A stretch of 64,000 nucleotides of DNA from Shewanella marina JCM 15074 (GTDB taxonomy: Bacteria > Pseudomonadota > Gammaproteobacteria > Enterobacterales > Shewanellaceae). Numbering within the stretch: the stretch's first letter is position 1; each line of letters starts with the position of its first letter. The DNA lies in contig NZ_BALM01000004.1 of NCBI RefSeq assembly GCF_000614975.1, positions 102,001 to 166,000 of the forward strand. Reading direction: 5' to 3'. Below, piece after piece: positions 10,940 to 22,862 of the stretch. The position numbers and the translations under genes were made by a program. The notes below the pieces were generated by a model. That model did not search any database, was not told the DNA's origin, and saw nothing but the letters and a program-made list of their open reading frames with translations.

Positions 10940-12055
10940 TTATACTTTAATTAATGTATCGATAATACCACCACCTAAGCAGACTTCACCATCATAAAAT
11001 ACTGCCGATTGGCCTGGTGTTACTGCTGCCACCGGTTGTGCGAATGTCACTTCAATAACATCAGCTTCAACAATCTTAATACTGCAGGCAACATCCTGCT
11101 GACGATATCTCGTTTTAACTGTGATGGTTGCACCATCAGCAGGACCTTTACGGTCGACCCAATGTAATTGGTTAACAACCATACCTGTTGACATTAGACG
11201 AGGGTGTTGACCACCTTGAGCCACAATTAGAATATTGCGTTCTAAATCTTTATCAACTACATACCATGGGTTGTCGTTGCTATTTTTTAAGCCGCCAATA
11301 CCTAAGCCTTTACGTTGACCTAAAGTGTGATACATCAAGCCTTGGTGCTCACCAATAATTTCGCCGTCAACAGTTTCAATTTTGCCTGGTTGAGCAGGTA
11401 AGTATTGACCTAAAAATTCGGTAAACTTACGCTCACCAATAAAGCAAATACCGGTACTGTCTTTCTTGTCCGCAGTGATAAGTCCCATCTCTTTCGCAAT
11501 ATGGCGTACTTCAGATTTTTGAAGTTCACCGACAGGGAAGAGTGAGCGTGCAACTTGTTCATGGCTCAATGTATATAGAAAGTAGCTTTGATCTTTATTG
11601 CTATCTAGGCCACGTAACATTTGCGTTGTGCCGTCGATGTCACGTCGACGCACATAGTGGCCCATTGCAATATAATCAGCATCTAAAATATCATCTGCAA
11701 AGTCTAAAAAGGCTTTAAATTTAATTTCTTTGTTGCACATAATATCTGGATTAGGCGTGCGACCCGCTTTATATTCAGCTAAGAAATACTCAAATACGTT
11801 ATCCCAATACTCAGCAGCAAAGTTAACGGTATGTAACTTGATACCAAGTTTATCGCATACTGCTTGGGCATCTTTTAAATCTTGCGCCGCAGCACAATAT
11901 TCTTGAGTATCGTCTTCTTCCCAATTCTTCATGAATAGGCCTTCAACTTGGTATCCTTGTTGAAGAAGCAAATAGGCTGATACAGATGAATCAACACCAC
12001 CGGACATACCGACGATGACTTTTTTGCCAGAGCGAGAAGAATCAATTGCTGTCAT
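10940..12055 (-). CDS. mnmA: tRNA-specific 2-thiouridylase MnmA
   Basis: MnmA adds sulfur to U34 of tRNA-Lys, -Glu and -Gln using ATP and sulfur relayed from IscS/TusE. The PP-loop motif MSGGVDSSV is at residues 17-25. The two catalytic cysteines are C107 ([12 protein letters not shown]) and C204 ([12 protein letters not shown]). The C-terminal beta-barrel contains [17 protein letters not shown]. At 371 residues it is full length. It leads the mnmA-hflD-purB unit. Confidence 0.96.
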   Translation of the reverse strand: MTAIDSSRSGKKVIVGMSGGVDSSVSAYLLLQQGYQVEGLFMKNWEEDDTQEYCAAAQDLKDAQAVCDKLGIKLHTVNFAAEYWDNVFEYFLAEYKAGRTPNPDIMCNKEIKFKAFLDFADDILDADYIAMGHYVRRRDIDGTTQMLRGLDSNKDQSYFLYTLSHEQVARSLFPVGELQKSEVRHIAKEMGLITADKKDSTGICFIGERKFTEFLGQYLPAQPGKIETVDGEIIGEHQGLMYHTLGQRKGLGIGGLKNSNDNPWYVVDKDLERNILIVAQGGQHPRLMSTGMVVNQLHWVDRKGPADGATITVKTRYRQQDVACSIKIVEADVIEVTFAQPVAAVTPGQSAVFYDGEVCLGGGIIDTLIKV

Positions 12056-12158
12056 GGATATAAAACCTGAAATTATTCAATTTCCTGCTATCTAAAGGAC
12101 ATTACTTAACTAAAGTAGCCTTAGCGATAGCGACTAAATTATGAGGGTGCGTATTCTA

Positions 12159-12632
12159 TCACGCTTTATTGGCATCGGCTATTAACAGAAGATCACTGTT
12201 TAATATCGAGGTGTCAAATTGTTTGCCTTGGTAGTAATCATCTATTGTTTTAAGTACTAAAGGCGAACGAAGCTGGTTTTGTTTATGTAAAATTTCATCG
12301 AAATGAAGCCAATGGGCGGCCTTTATTTGTGGGTCTAGCGGCCTTAATGGTAATAGCTCATCGAGCTCAACAATAAAGGTGAAACGCAAGAAGGCGAGTT
12401 CATTACTCGCACTATATTGATCGATACCGAGCAAATGCTGTGGCGCAACATCTAAACCTGTTTCTTCTTTTATCTCTCGTTGGCAAGCCATGAATATAGA
12501 TTCATTTGCTTCTAAGTGGCCAGCGGGTTGATTGAATTTTATTTGGTTATCAATGAGTTCTTCTACCATCACAAAATGGTGTTGATGATGAATAATGCAG
12601 GCTACAGTAACATTTGGACGATAACGATGGCT
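12159..12632 (-). CDS. nudJ: NudJ-type Nudix hydrolase
   Basis: A Nudix phosphohydrolase of the NudJ (YmfB) type, acting on nucleoside tri/diphosphates and HMP-PP in E. coli. The Nudix box fits G-x5-E-x7-REIKEETGL, beginning at GHLEANE. The preferred start is ATG at 12632 (MSHRYRPNVTVAC); a longer in-frame form from 12671 overlaps rluE by 32 bases and adds residues not found in relatives. It follows rluE, as in E. coli. Confidence 0.9.
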   Translation of the reverse strand, partial: SHRYRPNVTVACIIHHQHHFVMVEELIDNQIKFNQPAGHLEANESIFMACQREIKEETGLDVAPQHLLGIDQYSASNELAFLRFTFIVELDELLPLRPLDPQIKAAHWLHFDEILHKQNQLRSPLVLKTIDDYYQGKQFDTSILNSDLLLIADANKA

Positions 12633-12639
12633 CATAAGT

Positions 12640-13320
12640 TTATTTCCAGTCCATGACACGGTATTGACCATTATCTAAATCATCTAACGACCAGTTACCG
12701 ATCTTATAACGAATCAATCTTAGAGTAGGATAGCCTATATGAGCAGTCATTCTTCTTACTTGACGATTACGACCTTCACATATTTGTATCGCTAACCAAG
12801 TGGTCGGGATATTTTTTCGCTCTCTGATTGGTGGGTTGCGTGGCCAAACGTTGGGACTGTCGATAATGTCAATTATCGCAGGGAGTGTCATGCCATCTTT
12901 CAACTCTACGCCTTGTCTTAGTTTATCTAAATCTTGTTGAGTCGGTGCACCTTCAACTTGCACCCAATAGGTTTTATAGGTTTTTTTATTAGGCTGAGTG
13001 AGTTTAGCTTGTAATTTACCGTCATTGGTCAGGAGCAGTAGTCCTTCACTGTCACGATCAAGTCTACCCGCGGCATAAATATCTTTAATTTCAATATAGT
13101 CCTTTAGCGTTTTACGTCCTTGTTCATCAGTAAATTGACATAAAACATCGAATGGTTTGTTAAATAATACGATGACAGGATCACTAATTGGCTTTATATT
13201 GTGTTTTGATTGTTTGTTAAATGTGTTAATTTTTTGTCGACCAAAATTACCTTTTGCTTTAATGCCAAAGGTTGGGCGCTTGGAACCGTGAGGTTTTTTA
13301 GGTGGTTTTGAACTAGACAC
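12640..13320 (-). CDS. rluE: 23S rRNA pseudouridine(2457) synthase RluE
   Basis: RluE modifies U2457 of 23S rRNA. This 226-residue protein has a basic N-terminal extension (residues 1-45, many Lys/Arg), the catalytic motif [16 protein letters not shown] with D88 as catalytic aspartate, and the [13 protein letters not shown] motif of the RsuA/RluE branch. It lacks the S4 domain, as RluE does, unlike RluB at the start of the window. First gene of the minus-strand cluster rluE-nudJ-mnmA-hflD-purB. Confidence 0.92.
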   Translation of the reverse strand: MSSSKPPKKPHGSKRPTFGIKAKGNFGRQKINTFNKQSKHNIKPISDPVIVLFNKPFDVLCQFTDEQGRKTLKDYIEIKDIYAAGRLDRDSEGLLLLTNDGKLQAKLTQPNKKTYKTYWVQVEGAPTQQDLDKLRQGVELKDGMTLPAIIDIIDSPNVWPRNPPIRERKNIPTTWLAIQICEGRNRQVRRMTAHIGYPTLRLIRYKIGNWSLDDLDNGQYRVMDWK

Positions 13321-13468
13321 GCGTCAAATACTTCTTTATCTCAAAAACAGTGATTCATTATAGTCTACCGTTTGTCGGCTAAGGCTAATACTGTTTTATT
13401 TAAGAGATAGCTTTAGCATGCGCAAAAACGTTCAAAATGGGCCCATAAGGAAGATAGGTATCATATAA

Positions 13469-15708
<2,240 letters not shown>

Positions 15709-15711
15709 TCA

Positions 15712-15750
15712 TTAAAACCGCGCTAGGCCTTGGTTTTAGTGCGGTTTTAA
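15712..15750 (+). terminator. Terminator of isocitrate dehydrogenase gene
   Basis: TTAAAACCGCGCTA pairs with TAGTGCGGTTTTAA (one G-T pair), directly after the stop codon at 15708. Confidence 0.85.
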
Positions 15751-15849
15751 ATTAACATCTAATCAAAGTTACAGAAGTAATAGTGGTAGCTGAACATGCT
15801 GGGTATTTATTGGTTTGGTTATCTTGATTTAGTTGTAATAAGCAGACAA

Positions 15850-15878
15850 AAAAAAGCAGGATAGTTATCCTGCTTTTC
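15850..15878 (-). terminator. Terminator downstream of cspD
   Basis: The hairpin AAGCAGGATA-GT-TATCCTGCTT is followed by a long T-run when read on the minus strand, about 40 bases after the cspD stop. Confidence 0.85.
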
Positions 15879-15915
15879 GTTAGGTTTTAACGCCAGAAGA
15901 CGCATTTTTTTTATT

Positions 15916-16122
15916 TTATTTGGTTGGAGATATGGCTGATGCATGCATGCCCTTTGGGCCTTGCTCTACTTCAAACTGAACGGGTTGGCCTGCTTTAAGT
16001 GTGCGGTAGCCATCCATTTCGATTGTAGAGTAGTGAGCAAAGACATCTTCACCCCCTTCATCCGGACAAATAAATCCGAATCCTTTTGCATTATTGAACC
16101 ATTTCACCGTTCCGTTTGCCAT
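15916..16122 (-). CDS. cspD: Cold-shock-domain protein CspD
   Basis: A 68-residue single cold-shock domain with RNP1 KGFGFICP (residues 13-20) and RNP2 DVFAHYS (26-32), binding single-stranded nucleic acids. In E. coli CspD is a stationary-phase inhibitor of replication located divergently next to clpS-clpA, and the same arrangement here supports the CspD assignment over other Csp paralogs. The ribosome-binding site AGGAAG precedes the ATG. The 194-base gap to clpS holds both promoters. Confidence 0.9.
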   Translation of the reverse strand: MANGTVKWFNNAKGFGFICPDEGGEDVFAHYSTIEMDGYRTLKAGQPVQFEVEQGPKGMHASAISPTK

Positions 16123-16316
16123 ACTTCTACTTCCTTCTGTTGTCTACTTCCCAGTATGCTATTCAAAAAGAACAAGCGGACAGTATTGAACCGCTTAAGA
16201 GTTAGAATGAAAGCACTGACTTTAGATGTCAAGTATATTTTAACTAATATTTAACAAATATGTTTAAATTGTAACAAGTGGTAGTCGTAAACGATTTAAG
16301 AGGCTAGTATAGATAC

Positions 16317-16625
16317 ATGGGTAAAACTGAACAGACAGAGCACGTCATTGAACGTGCAGATTCGAAAACCGTGCCGCCGTCAATGTTCAAAGTGTTGTTG
16401 AACAACGATGATTACACGCCAATGGATTTTGTTATCGAAGTATTGCAGCGTTACTTTAATATGAATGAAGCGCATGCAACTGAAACAATGTTAGCTATCC
16501 ATCATCAGGGAAAAGCAGTTTGTGGTGTTTTTGCTTTTGGTATTGCTGAAACTAAGGTAATCGAAGTTAATCAGTTTGCAAGACAGAACCAACACCCGTT
16601 ACTCTGCACTTTAGAGAAGGACTAG
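16317..16625 (+). CDS. clpS: ATP-dependent Clp protease adaptor ClpS
   Basis: ClpS recognises proteins with N-terminal Leu, Phe, Tyr or Trp and hands them to ClpAP. The segment [17 protein letters not shown] (residues 23-39) is the binding-pocket core (NDDxTPMxFV), and [13 protein letters not shown] follows the conserved fold. At 102 residues it is typical. clpA begins 36 bases downstream, and the substrate-tagging enzymes bpt and aat lie 3 kb away. Confidence 0.96.
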   Translation: MGKTEQTEHVIERADSKTVPPSMFKVLLNNDDYTPMDFVIEVLQRYFNMNEAHATETMLAIHHQGKAVCGVFAFGIAETKVIEVNQFARQNQHPLLCTLEKD

Positions 16626-16661
16626 AATTACCATCTCCGTTGTTAAAATTAGGGGGCGTTT

Positions 16662-18919
16662 ATGTTGAATAAAGATCTTGAAGTGACCTTGAATTTGGCG
16701 TTTCAACAAGCCAGAGATGCACGTCATGAGTACATGACAGTAGAACATTTACTTTTAGCCCTGATAGATAATCCAGCAGCTCAAGATGCATTAGTCGCTT
16801 GTGGGACTAACCTTGATAAGCTTAGGGAAGACGTTGCTACATTTATTTCTCAGACCACACCATTAATTGCTGATGTTGACGATGAGCGGGAAACTCAACC
16901 AACATTAGGTTTTCAGCGCGTATTACAGCGTGCAGTTTTTCACGTACAGTCATCAGGGCGTAATGAAGTCACTGGTGCCAATGTACTTGTTGCTATTTTT
17001 AGTGAACAAGAATCTCAAGCCGTTTATCTATTACGTCGAAGTGACATTAGTCGTCTCGATGTTGTGAATTATATTTCGCATGGTTTTGGTAAAAATGAAG
17101 ACAGTGCCGAAATTCCAGAACCAGAACAGATTGAAGATACCAGCGAGCAGCCACAAGAAAAAACGATGTTGGCGCAATTTGCGACTAATTTAAATGAATT
17201 AGCTAGCCAAGGCCAAATCGATCCTCTGATTGGACGAGAAAACGAAGTCGAGCGAGCGGTGCAAGTGTTATGTCGCCGTCGTAAGAATAATCCATTATTA
17301 GTCGGCGAGGCTGGTGTGGGTAAAACCGCGATTGCTGAAGGGCTTGCTTATCGAATTATTAAGCAAGAAGTGCCTGAAGTCATGGAAAACGTCAAAGTTT
17401 ATTCATTAGATTTAGGTGCGCTATTGGCGGGTACTAAATATCGTGGTGACTTTGAGAAGCGTTTTAAAGCGTTGCTTAAAGAGCTGATTGAAGATGAACA
17501 AGCTATTTTGTTTATTGATGAAATTCATACCATTATTGGTGCTGGTGCGGCCTCTGGCGGTGTGATGGATGCCTCTAATCTATTAAAGCCTTATTATCGA
17601 ATGGCTCATTACGTTGTATGGGTTCTACGACTTACCAAGAATATCAAACAATTTTCGAGAAGGATCGGGCATTGGCTCGTCGATTCCAAAAAATTGATAT
17701 TAATGAACCTTCAGTGGCTGAAACCACAAAAATTTTACAAGGTTTAAAGAGTAAGTATGAAGAGCATCATGGTGTGCGCTATACCTTAGCCGCATTAAGT
17801 AGTGCTGCTAGTTTGTCGGCTAAACACATTAATGATCGTCATTTACCTGATAAAGCAATTGATGTGATTGACGAAGCGGGCGCGAGAATGGCAATGATGC
17901 CTTCGAGCAAGCGTAAGAAAACCATTGGTCAATCTGAAATTGAAACTGTGATTGCTAAAATGGCACGTATTCCTGAGAAGTCGGTATCGGCATCTGACAA
18001 GGAAACGCTACGTAATCTAGAACGTAACCTTAAGATGGTAGTATTTGGCCAAGATCATGCCATTGAGACGCTTAGCGCTGCAATTAGACTGTCACGCAGT
18101 GGCTTAGGTGTGGAATCAAAGCCTGTTGGTAGCTTCTTATTTGCTGGCCCAACTGGTGTAGGTAAAACAGAAGTAACTAATCAGTTAGGTACATGTCTAG
18201 GAACTAAGTTGGTTCGTTTTGATATGTCTGAATATATGGAAAGCCATGCGGTTTCACGCTTAATTGGCGCACCTCCAGGATATGTTGGTTACGACCAAGG
18301 TGGCTTATTAACCGATGCAGTGATTAAGAATCCACATTGTATTGTGTTATTAGATGAAATAGAAAAAGCTCACCCAGATGTCTATAACTTGCTATTGCAA
18401 GTGATGGATCATGGTACTTTGACTGATAATAATGGCCGTAAGGCTGACTTTAGGCATGTTACATTAGTGATGACCACTAATGCTGGAGTGCAAGAGACGG
18501 TTAAAAAGTCGATTGGCTTTGCACAGCAAGATCATACTCAAGATGCAATGCAAGAGATTAACCGAGTCTTTTCGCCTGAATTCCGTAATCGTTTAGATTC
18601 AATTATTTGGTTTAACCATTTGGATATGACGGTTATCGCTAAAGTGGTTGATAAGTTCTTGGTTGAGTTACAGGCGCAACTTGATAGTAAAGGGGTGACC
18701 TTAGATGTCTCTGACGAAGCTCGTACTTTATTAGCAGAGAAAGGCTATGATAAGGCGATGGGGGCACGACCTATGGCTCGTGTTGTAACCAACTTAATCA
18801 AGCGACCATTAGCTGATCAAATCTTATTTGGTGACCTAGAGAAGGGCGGTGTCGCACGTGTTGATGTGAAAGCGGGTGAATTGGTGATTGAAACCAATAC
18901 CGAAGCAGCTGAAGCTTAA
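16662..18919 (+). CDS. clpA: ATP-dependent Clp protease ATP-binding subunit ClpA, frame broken near 17592
   Basis: ClpA is the AAA+ unfoldase partner of ClpP. It has a double N-domain (residues 1-145), AAA1 with Walker [10 protein letters not shown] (about residue 213) and Walker [12 protein letters not shown], and AAA2 with Walker [10 protein letters not shown] (about 495) and LLDEIEKAH. The KKSIGF loop, which docks to ClpP, is near residue 610. The frame breaks at CCTTATTA (17589-17596): one added T gives [20 protein letters not shown] and a 752-residue protein of normal length. It follows clpS as an operon and ends at a bidirectional hairpin. Confidence 0.95.
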
Positions 18920-18935
18920 CTCTCATTACACTAAA

Positions 18936-18967
18936 CAAAAATAGCTGCCTAGGCAGCTATTTTTTTA
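18936..18967. terminator. Bidirectional terminator between clpA and infA
   Basis: AATAGCTGCC / GGCAGCTATT with a short loop and A- and T-runs on the two sides. Confidence 0.9.
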
Positions 18968-19005
18968 TGCTCAAAAAAATGAGCGGCGCATAATGAGAGG
19001 CGAGA

Positions 19006-19227
<222 letters not shown>

Positions 19228-19309
19228 TTATATATCCCATTAGCTTTCAAATAATAAAAACGGGCGTATCATGCCGCAAATTAGTGCTGGTGTAAAGTGA
19301 ATGCTCAGA

Positions 19310-20008
19310 TTATTGCCAGCCTAAATTAGTTAATACTTGGTGCGGACGATACAGTCGTTTGTAATTCATCTTCGAATTGTTATCTATTTGATAACCTAAA
19401 TAAAGGTATTTTTTATCAGTTTGTTGGGCTAGTTCACATTGCTTAAGGATCATTAAGCTCCCAAGTGATCTTTTATCAAAATTAGTATTAAAGTAACTAT
19501 ATACGGCTGAAATACTATCAGCTAACACATCCATCACTGCAACAGCGATTAATTGCTCATCTTTATAGCATTCTAAAAAATGAGGTTTAAACATGGTGTT
19601 GTTAATAAAGTCGGAATAAGCCTGTTTAGTTGGCGGATACATAGAGCCATCACTATGACGTGCACAAATATAATCATGGTAAAGTTGATATTGCTGAGGG
19701 CTGTTCTCTGTGGTTATTTGCACACGAATATCTTGATTGTTTTTTAAGGTGCGTTTTTGCCTTTTAGAGATGACAAAATCGTTTACGATAATCCTTATTG
19801 GTGTACAGGCTTGGCAATGTGCGCAATGAGGTCGATATATTTGATTACCACTGCGTCTAAAGCCTAACGATAATAGGAATTCGAACTGCGCGGCGTTGAT
19901 AGGGTCCATAGTGACCATCAATCGCTCTTGCTGATTAGGTAAATAGCTACAAGTAAATTCATTGGTGACACCCACTGTAATATTCAAATTATTAGATTCC
20001 AATCTCAA
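19310..20008 (-). CDS. bpt: Aspartate/glutamate leucyltransferase Bpt
   Basis: Bpt attaches leucine from Leu-tRNA to proteins with N-terminal Asp or Glu, creating ClpS-ClpAP substrates. The N-terminal cysteine motif (RPHCAHCQACTPIR, near residues 58-71) and the C-terminal LYLGYQIDNNSKMNYK and RLYRPHQVL segments match the ATE/Bpt family. At 232 residues it is full length. It overlaps the upstream aat by 17 bases, so translation is probably coupled. E. coli lacks this gene; its presence here is typical of Shewanella and Vibrio. Confidence 0.94.
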   Translation of the reverse strand: MRLESNNLNITVGVTNEFTCSYLPNQQERLMVTMDPINAAQFEFLLSLGFRRSGNQIYRPHCAHCQACTPIRIIVNDFVISKRQKRTLKNNQDIRVQITTENSPQQYQLYHDYICARHSDGSMYPPTKQAYSDFINNTMFKPHFLECYKDEQLIAVAVMDVLADSISAVYSYFNTNFDKRSLGSLMILKQCELAQQTDKKYLYLGYQIDNNSKMNYKRLYRPHQVLTNLGWQ

Positions 20009-20708
20009 TCTCCTGAGGTAACCAGCAATTTTTGTCTAATAGTATGTCGCGCTTATGGCGTAATCGGCATAGAAATTCAGTTCTAGTCAGCTGTTTACTG
20101 CCAAGACTTTGTAGGTAGGGGTTATCGATTTGCGCATCGATAAGCTTATAATGATATTTTTTTAGATGATTAATTAAGGCGACAAAAGCGATCTTTGAGG
20201 CATCGGCTTGTATATGAAACATAGACTCGCCACAAAATATTTGGCCAACATTAATACCATATAAGCCACCAACAAGCTGGTCGTCTGATGTGTGGCGAAC
20301 TTCAATTGAATGGGCACGACCTAGGGTATGTAACTGACAATAAGCATTAATTATATCTTGTGTTATCCAAGTTCCTGCTTGTTTGGCTCTTGGTACTGCA
20401 CATTGCCTAATTACGTGTTCAAAATCTTGATTGATAGTGACATAAAATTGCCGACGTTTAATGGTTTTACGTAATGAACGGCTAATATGTACATCATCCA
20501 GTTCGAATATTGCTCTTGGATCGGGTGACCACCACAAGATTGGATCATCTTGATTAAACCAAGGAAATATACCATTGTAATAGGCTGTTAATAGTCTTTG
20601 TGGCTGTAAATCTCCACCAACGGCTAACAAACCATTAGGATCTACTAAGGCTCGCTCTGGATCTGGAAACGTCATATTGATTTGGTTTAAAAAAGCAAGA
20701 CCGTTCAC
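19992..20708 (-). CDS. aat: Leucyl/phenylalanyl-tRNA--protein transferase Aat
   Basis: Aat adds leucine or phenylalanine to proteins with N-terminal Lys or Arg. The motifs FPDPERALVDPNGLLAVGGDL at the N-terminus (shown in part), GIFPWFNQDDPILWWSPDPR and GGLYGINVGQIFCGESMF are diagnostic. The length of 238 residues agrees with E. coli (234). It is the first gene of a two-gene minus-strand operon with bpt. Confidence 0.96.
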   Translation of the reverse strand: MNGLAFLNQINMTFPDPERALVDPNGLLAVGGDLQPQRLLTAYYNGIFPWFNQDDPILWWSPDPRAIFELDDVHISRSLRKTIKRRQFYVTINQDFEHVIRQCAVPRAKQAGTWITQDIINAYCQLHTLGRAHSIEVRHTSDDQLVGGLYGINVGQIFCGESMFHIQADASKIAFVALINHLKKYHYKLIDAQIDNPYLQSLGSKQLTRTEFLCRLRHKRDILLDKNCWLPQEIEIGI

Positions 20709-20892
20709 GTGTGGACCTGTGTCATCATTTATATGAATTGATATTATACCTAAGCAGGTCAGATATGTAGAGTTTGCTTGTGTCTAATTGGCTTTAGTTA
20801 ATTACTATTCATTCTGATATAAGATGTCTAGAATGATCTACAGGTGATACTTTTGGTATTAGTGGATTTGCAATCATTTAGCCGGAGTAATT

Positions 20893-21363
20893 ATGAATAA
20901 ATTAATTTCTATTTGTTGGTTGAGTTTACTGTTTATATTGCCTTTGACTGCAAATGCAGCATATGAACGGAATGTAGCAATGCCTGTACAAAAAGTAGAG
21001 TATGCTCAAGTGATCTCAATGAAAAACATTACTGAAACGCAATTAATTGAAGATCAACATCAAGGCTGGCGTACTTTTGGTGGCGCAGTGCTTGGTGGTG
21101 TTATTGGTCACCAATTTGGTGGGGGGAGCGGTCAAGATGTTGCTACCGTATTAGGCAGTTTACTTGGTGCAGGTGTCGCAAATAACTATCAAACTAATCC
21201 TCAACAAATTCGAACTAAATTGGTTGAGTTAATGTTGAAAACCGATGATGGTCAACAATTGATGGTAATACAGGATTACGATCCGGGAATGACTTTCCAT
21301 GCTGGTGATGAAGTTAGAGTGGTATATTTTGATTTTGGCGTACGTGTAGATTTAGCGATGTGA
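20893..21363 (+). CDS. Exported glycine-zipper 2TM protein
   Basis: A 156-residue envelope protein. A signal peptide occupies residues 1-22 (MNKLISICWLSLLFILPLTANA, cleavage before AYER); there is no lipobox cysteine. The middle region GGAVLGGVIGHQFGGGSGQ followed by VLGSLLGAGVANN is a glycine-zipper hairpin as in SlyB-like and Rick_17kDa-type proteins. The C-terminal part is a small beta domain. It presumably sits in the outer membrane or periplasm; the precise role is unknown. Confidence 0.8.
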   Translation: MNKLISICWLSLLFILPLTANAAYERNVAMPVQKVEYAQVISMKNITETQLIEDQHQGWRTFGGAVLGGVIGHQFGGGSGQDVATVLGSLLGAGVANNYQTNPQQIRTKLVELMLKTDDGQQLMVIQDYDPGMTFHAGDEVRVVYFDFGVRVDLAM

Positions 21364-21395
21364 TGTTAATAATTGAAGTTTAGATTTAGGGTAGA

Positions 21396-21422
21396 AAAAT
21401 GGAGCGCATTGCGCTCCATTTT
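21396..21422. terminator. Bidirectional terminator
   Basis: AAAATGGAGCGC-ATT-GCGCTCCATTTT between two convergent genes. Confidence 0.9.
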
Positions 21423-21429
21423 CTTGGCA

Positions 21430-21765
21430 TTAAAAACCGCGTGGTAATTGGTTTTTATTGCCAGTAGCAGCGACTTTTTCACGCCATAACTGCTTAGGTG
21501 TTTTACCACCAGTAGCATTGCTGCTTGCTGTTTTAGGTTTATCAGCTTTAATTTTTGCTGTTGGAGCTGCTTTGCTCGCTACTTTAGTAGCTGCCACAGA
21601 ACATAGTTCACTGTGCATTTGCTCTAACTCGCTAAAACGAACTGATTTACCGCCATCGATTTTGTACCAGCTGCCATTTTGCTCAATAACTACGGCTTTA
21701 TTTTGCTGTTTTTCTAGTGCCGCTTGAAGCTCGCTGATGACTTCTTCTTTGGTCAGTTTTGACAT
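21430..21765 (-). CDS. Hypothetical protein with Ala/Lys/Thr-rich linker
   Basis: A 111-residue protein not recognised with certainty; some Shewanella genomes call similar proteins SyrB-like regulators, which I regard as weakly founded. Residues 1-55 form a compact domain (EEVISELQAALEKQ ... SWYKIDGGKSVRFSELE). A low-complexity Ala/Lys/Thr/Ser linker follows (residues 56-88), and then a conserved-looking basic C-terminus KTPKQLWREKVA. An inverted repeat ACTATTTTA/TAAAATAGT (21830-21860) lies in its upstream region and might be regulatory. Confidence 0.6.
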   Translation of the reverse strand: MSKLTKEEVISELQAALEKQQNKAVVIEQNGSWYKIDGGKSVRFSELEQMHSELCSVAATKVASKAAPTAKIKADKPKTASSNATGGKTPKQLWREKVAATGNKNQLPRGF

Positions 21766-22006
21766 AATAAGTAACCTATTATTTTTTAGTGTGTACCAAA
21801 AGGTTGATTGTTAAATGTTGCAAAAGGGGACTATTTTACACGCAATTACACTAAAATAGTTGCACTACAAATCTGTTTGCTGTTTTTTTAAACTAGCAGT
21901 AACTAATGTTTAAGCATTATTTAAGCCAAAATCAATCAATTGACTACATTTTTAGAAGATGAATTTGCTAGAATAGTAATCTTAACTATAAAAATTTGGG
22001 CATTAT

Positions 22007-22759
22007 ATGCAACGTATTGAATTAGAACATTATTTGGCTGATTTTTTACAGCTATCTCGCTTTAAAGACTATGCGCCAAATGGCTTGCAGGTTGAAGGTA
22101 GATCACAAATCAAACGCATTGTAACAGGTGTGACCGCATGCCAACCTTTAATTGATCAAGCTATAGAATTAAAAGCTGATGCAATTCTAGTACATCATGG
22201 TTTTTTTTGGAAAAATGAGCCACAGATCATTGTTGGTATGAAACAACGCCGAATTAAAGCACTATTAACCCACGACATTAACTTATTGGGTTATCACCTA
22301 CCATTAGATGCTCACGCTGATGTAGGTAACAATGTGCAGTTAGCTCATCAGTTAGGGTTACTTAATGCCAGTGCAATAACTGAAGTGGCTGATGGGTTAA
22401 TTTGGCGAGGTGAATTAGCAACCCCAATGACAGCAAATGAGTTTTCTCAATTAATTCATACTCAGCTAGGTCGTCAACCTTTACATCTTGGGCTAGCGCC
22501 AGAATTAATTCGTACAGTTGCTTGGTGTACCGGTGGTGCTCAAGATTATTTAGATATTGCACTCAGTTATGGGGTTGATGCATTTATTAGTGGTGAAGTG
22601 TCTGAACGTACTTACCACTGCGCCATGGAACAGGGCATTCATTACTTCGCTGCTGGTCATCATGCAACTGAATTATATGGTATACAGGCGCTAGGTGAGC
22701 ATTTAGCGGATAAATTCGGTTTAGAACATACCTTTATTGATATTACTAATCCCGTATAA
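22007..22759 (+). CDS. Nif3-like dinuclear metal-centre protein (YbgI family)
   Basis: A 250-residue protein of the NIF3/YbgI family, hexameric toroids with two metals per subunit; often labelled GTP cyclohydrolase 1 type 2, though the physiological reaction is uncertain. Metal ligands are visible in LVHHGFFWKNE (near residue 64), HLPLDAH (near 97) and GHHATELYG (near 217). ISGEVSERTYH is also conserved. It is complete and monocistronic. Confidence 0.92.
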   Translation: MQRIELEHYLADFLQLSRFKDYAPNGLQVEGRSQIKRIVTGVTACQPLIDQAIELKADAILVHHGFFWKNEPQIIVGMKQRRIKALLTHDINLLGYHLPLDAHADVGNNVQLAHQLGLLNASAITEVADGLIWRGELATPMTANEFSQLIHTQLGRQPLHLGLAPELIRTVAWCTGGAQDYLDIALSYGVDAFISGEVSERTYHCAMEQGIHYFAAGHHATELYGIQALGEHLADKFGLEHTFIDITNPV

Positions 22760-22817
22760 CAGCTATATATCCAAACGATCATATTCCTGTAATTTTAGGT
22801 CGTTTGGTTATTACAAT

Positions 22818-22843
22818 AAAAAAGCCGCAAAAGCGGCTTTTTT
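22818..22843. terminator. Bidirectional terminator between Nif3-like gene and metG
   Basis: AAAAAAGCCGC-AAAA-GCGGCTTTTTT, symmetrical, between convergent genes. Confidence 0.92.
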
Positions 22844-22862
22844 ATTGATGAGAGAATAACGA

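Noticed and set aside
15943..16254. Plus-strand open frame over cspD
   Set aside because: It runs antisense to cspD and into its upstream region, with no sign of coding selection.
17618..17747. Programmed ribosomal frameshift in clpA
   Set aside because: No slippery heptamer or following pseudoknot is evident, the full-length protein needs a lost T, and the same type of break appears in a dozen unrelated genes.
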